Under the pieces are notes generated by a model. The model was not told the DNA's origin, searched no databases, and saw nothing but the letters and a program-made list of their open reading frames with translations. Positions 6,014 through 6,915 of a DNA stretch of 6,915 bases are shown here, piece by piece. A program made the position numbers and the translations under genes. Source of the DNA: Wolbachia sp. (lineage in GTDB: Bacteria > Pseudomonadota > Alphaproteobacteria > Rickettsiales > Anaplasmataceae). The DNA lies in assembly GCA_022836975.1 (NCBI GenBank), contig JAIXMJ010000045.1:1-6915 (forward strand), in the 5' to 3' direction. Numbering within the stretch: position 1 is the first letter of the stretch; each line of letters starts with the position of its first letter.

Positions 6014-6018
6014 ACCTC
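6014..6018 (-). promoter_or_regulatory. Ribosome-binding site of the OTU gene
   Basis: On the minus strand this reads GAGGT, eight bases before the ATG at 6005. It is the strongest Shine-Dalgarno match in the window and fixes the start of the OTU gene. Confidence 0.75.
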
Positions 6019-6044
6019 GTTATATAAATAAATTGTAATAATAA

Positions 6045-6073
6045 ATTGTAAACAAATAATTAATATATTACAA
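6045..6073 (-). promoter_or_regulatory. Promoter of the OTU gene
   Basis: On the minus strand, TTGTAA (6073-6068), a 17-bp spacer and TACAAT (6050-6045) form a -35/-10 pair, with five of six matches at -10. Transcription would start near 6038. The elements occupy the same bases as the ychF promoter on the other strand. Confidence 0.45.
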
Positions 6074-6074
6074 T
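6046..6074 (+). promoter_or_regulatory. Promoter of ychF
   Basis: TTGTAA (6046-6051), a 17-bp spacer and TACAAT (6069-6074) form the -35/-10 pair; transcription would start near 6081, with a leader of about 16 nt. Each element overlaps the opposite element of the divergent OTU promoter, so both strands probably cannot be served at the same time. Confidence 0.5.
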
Positions 6075-6096
6075 CTAAAATTTAGATAGAGAAAAA

Positions 6097-6915
6097 ATGG
6101 GTTTTAATTGCGGTATTGTTGGTTTGCCTAATATTGGAAAATCAACATTATTTAATGCACTGACACAATCGAATTTAGCTGAGGCTGCAAATTATCCTTT
6201 CTGTACTATAGAGCCAAATAAAGGTAGAGTATCAATAAGAGATCAGAACCTGAAGCAGATTGCAAAGATCGCTGGATCAGAAAAAATAATTTATAACCAA
6301 TTGGAATTTGTAGATATTGCAGGCCTTATTAAAGGCGCTAGTAAGGGAGAAGGTCTTGGCAATAAATTTTTGAGTCATATTCGTGAGGTTGATGCCATTT
6401 TGCATTTATTGAGATGTTTTATAAACGATGATATCAACCACGTACATGATAAAATAGACCCGGTGTTGGATGCTGAAGTAGTGGAAATGGAAATGATTTT
6501 TGCTGACATAGATAGTATAGAAAAAAGGCTCCCTCAGATTGAAAAGAAGGCAAGATTAGGTGATAAAGAATTTAAAGCACAGTTAGACTTAATGCATGAA
6601 ATATTAGCTCTGTTAAGATCTGGCAAGCCGGCGAGAAGTTTGAAACATCCTGATGAAAAACAGGTAAAGTCGCTGCAATTATTGACAACAAAGCCTGTAA
6701 TATATGTTTGTAATGTTGAAGATACTAATGTTGTTTCTGGAAATGAATTATCTAGAAAAGTAGAGGAAATGGCCCAGAAACACGAGAGTAGGTATTGCTG
6801 TATCTCAGCTAAATTTGAGGCTGATATTGCTGATATTGATAGTGAAGAAGAGAGGGAAAATTTTTTATTGGAATTTGGATTGCAAGAATCAGGGCTGAAT
6901 TCGATAGCACATATT
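6097..6915 (+). CDS. ychF: YchF, Obg-family ATPase (3' end outside window)
   Basis: YchF is a universal P-loop ATPase of the Obg family that binds ribosomes and is linked to translation and stress responses. The window holds 273 residues of an expected 360 or so; the frame is still open at the last base. Visible are the P-loop GLPNIGKST (9-17), YPFCTIEPNKG (33-43, switch region), FVDIAGLIKGASKGEGLGNKF with Asp73 (from 71), NVED (206-209), which replaces the NKxD of GTPases and fits the family's preference for ATP, and CISAKFEADIA (235-245). Residues 130-230 include the inserted helical coiled-coil domain. The C-terminal TGS domain is cut off. Ile13 stands where Val is commoner in the P-loop. 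The ATG is preceded by a weak AGAG at 6088-6091. The gene diverges from the OTU gene with a 91-bp spacer. Confidence 0.95.
   Translation, partial: MGFNCGIVGLPNIGKSTLFNALTQSNLAEAANYPFCTIEPNKGRVSIRDQNLKQIAKIAGSEKIIYNQLEFVDIAGLIKGASKGEGLGNKFLSHIREVDAILHLLRCFINDDINHVHDKIDPVLDAEVVEMEMIFADIDSIEKRLPQIEKKARLGDKEFKAQLDLMHEILALLRSGKPARSLKHPDEKQVKSLQLLTTKPVIYVCNVEDTNVVSGNELSRKVEEMAQKHESRYCCISAKFEADIADIDSEEERENFLLEFGLQESGLNSIAHI

Overview
The window is AT-rich, single-copy bacterial chromosome and most likely comes from Wolbachia or a close relative in the Rickettsiales. This is an inference. It rests on the codon use, on housekeeping genes of alphaproteobacterial type (recF, glyA, nth, ychF) set singly among unrelated neighbours, on an insertion-sequence remnant, and on a eukaryotic-type OTU cysteine protease of the kind used by intracellular bacteria as an effector. 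No database search was possible.

Layout from left to right. Positions 1-99 are the 3' end of an IS5/IS4-type transposase, cut by the window edge. It runs tail to tail into recF (minus strand, 167-1231). recF diverges from an operon of an MFS transporter (1290-2495) and glyA (2502-3956); a 58-bp gap holds a good promoter for that operon. About 320 bp without a gene follow, with several inverted repeats and a plausible promoter for nth (endonuclease III, 4277-4897). nth converges on an OTU-protease gene on the minus strand (6005 down to 4900), with a 12-bp perfect stem-loop at the boundary. The OTU gene diverges from ychF (from 6097), whose 3' end lies beyond the window.

The most striking feature is in the OTU gene. 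A perfect 209-bp head-to-tail duplication (5165-5373 and 5374-5582) shifts the reading frame and splits a 298-residue gene into two overlapping pieces. The upstream piece keeps the whole catalytic core (Asp22, Cys25, His162) and three tandem D-x3-A-x2-L-Q helices resembling ubiquitin-binding motifs. The downstream piece begins at an ATGA stop/start overlap with a Shine-Dalgarno-like AAGGA before it. Second is GlyA, which carries about 70 extra N-terminal residues with coiled-coil character and internal repeats, and no start codon near the usual position. Third is the OTU/ychF spacer, where a near-symmetrical pair of boxes can serve as promoter on both strands.

The genes do not form one pathway. 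RecF and Nth are DNA repair proteins, GlyA supplies one-carbon units, YchF is a translation-linked ATPase, the MFS protein moves an unknown solute, and the OTU protein probably acts on host ubiquitin.
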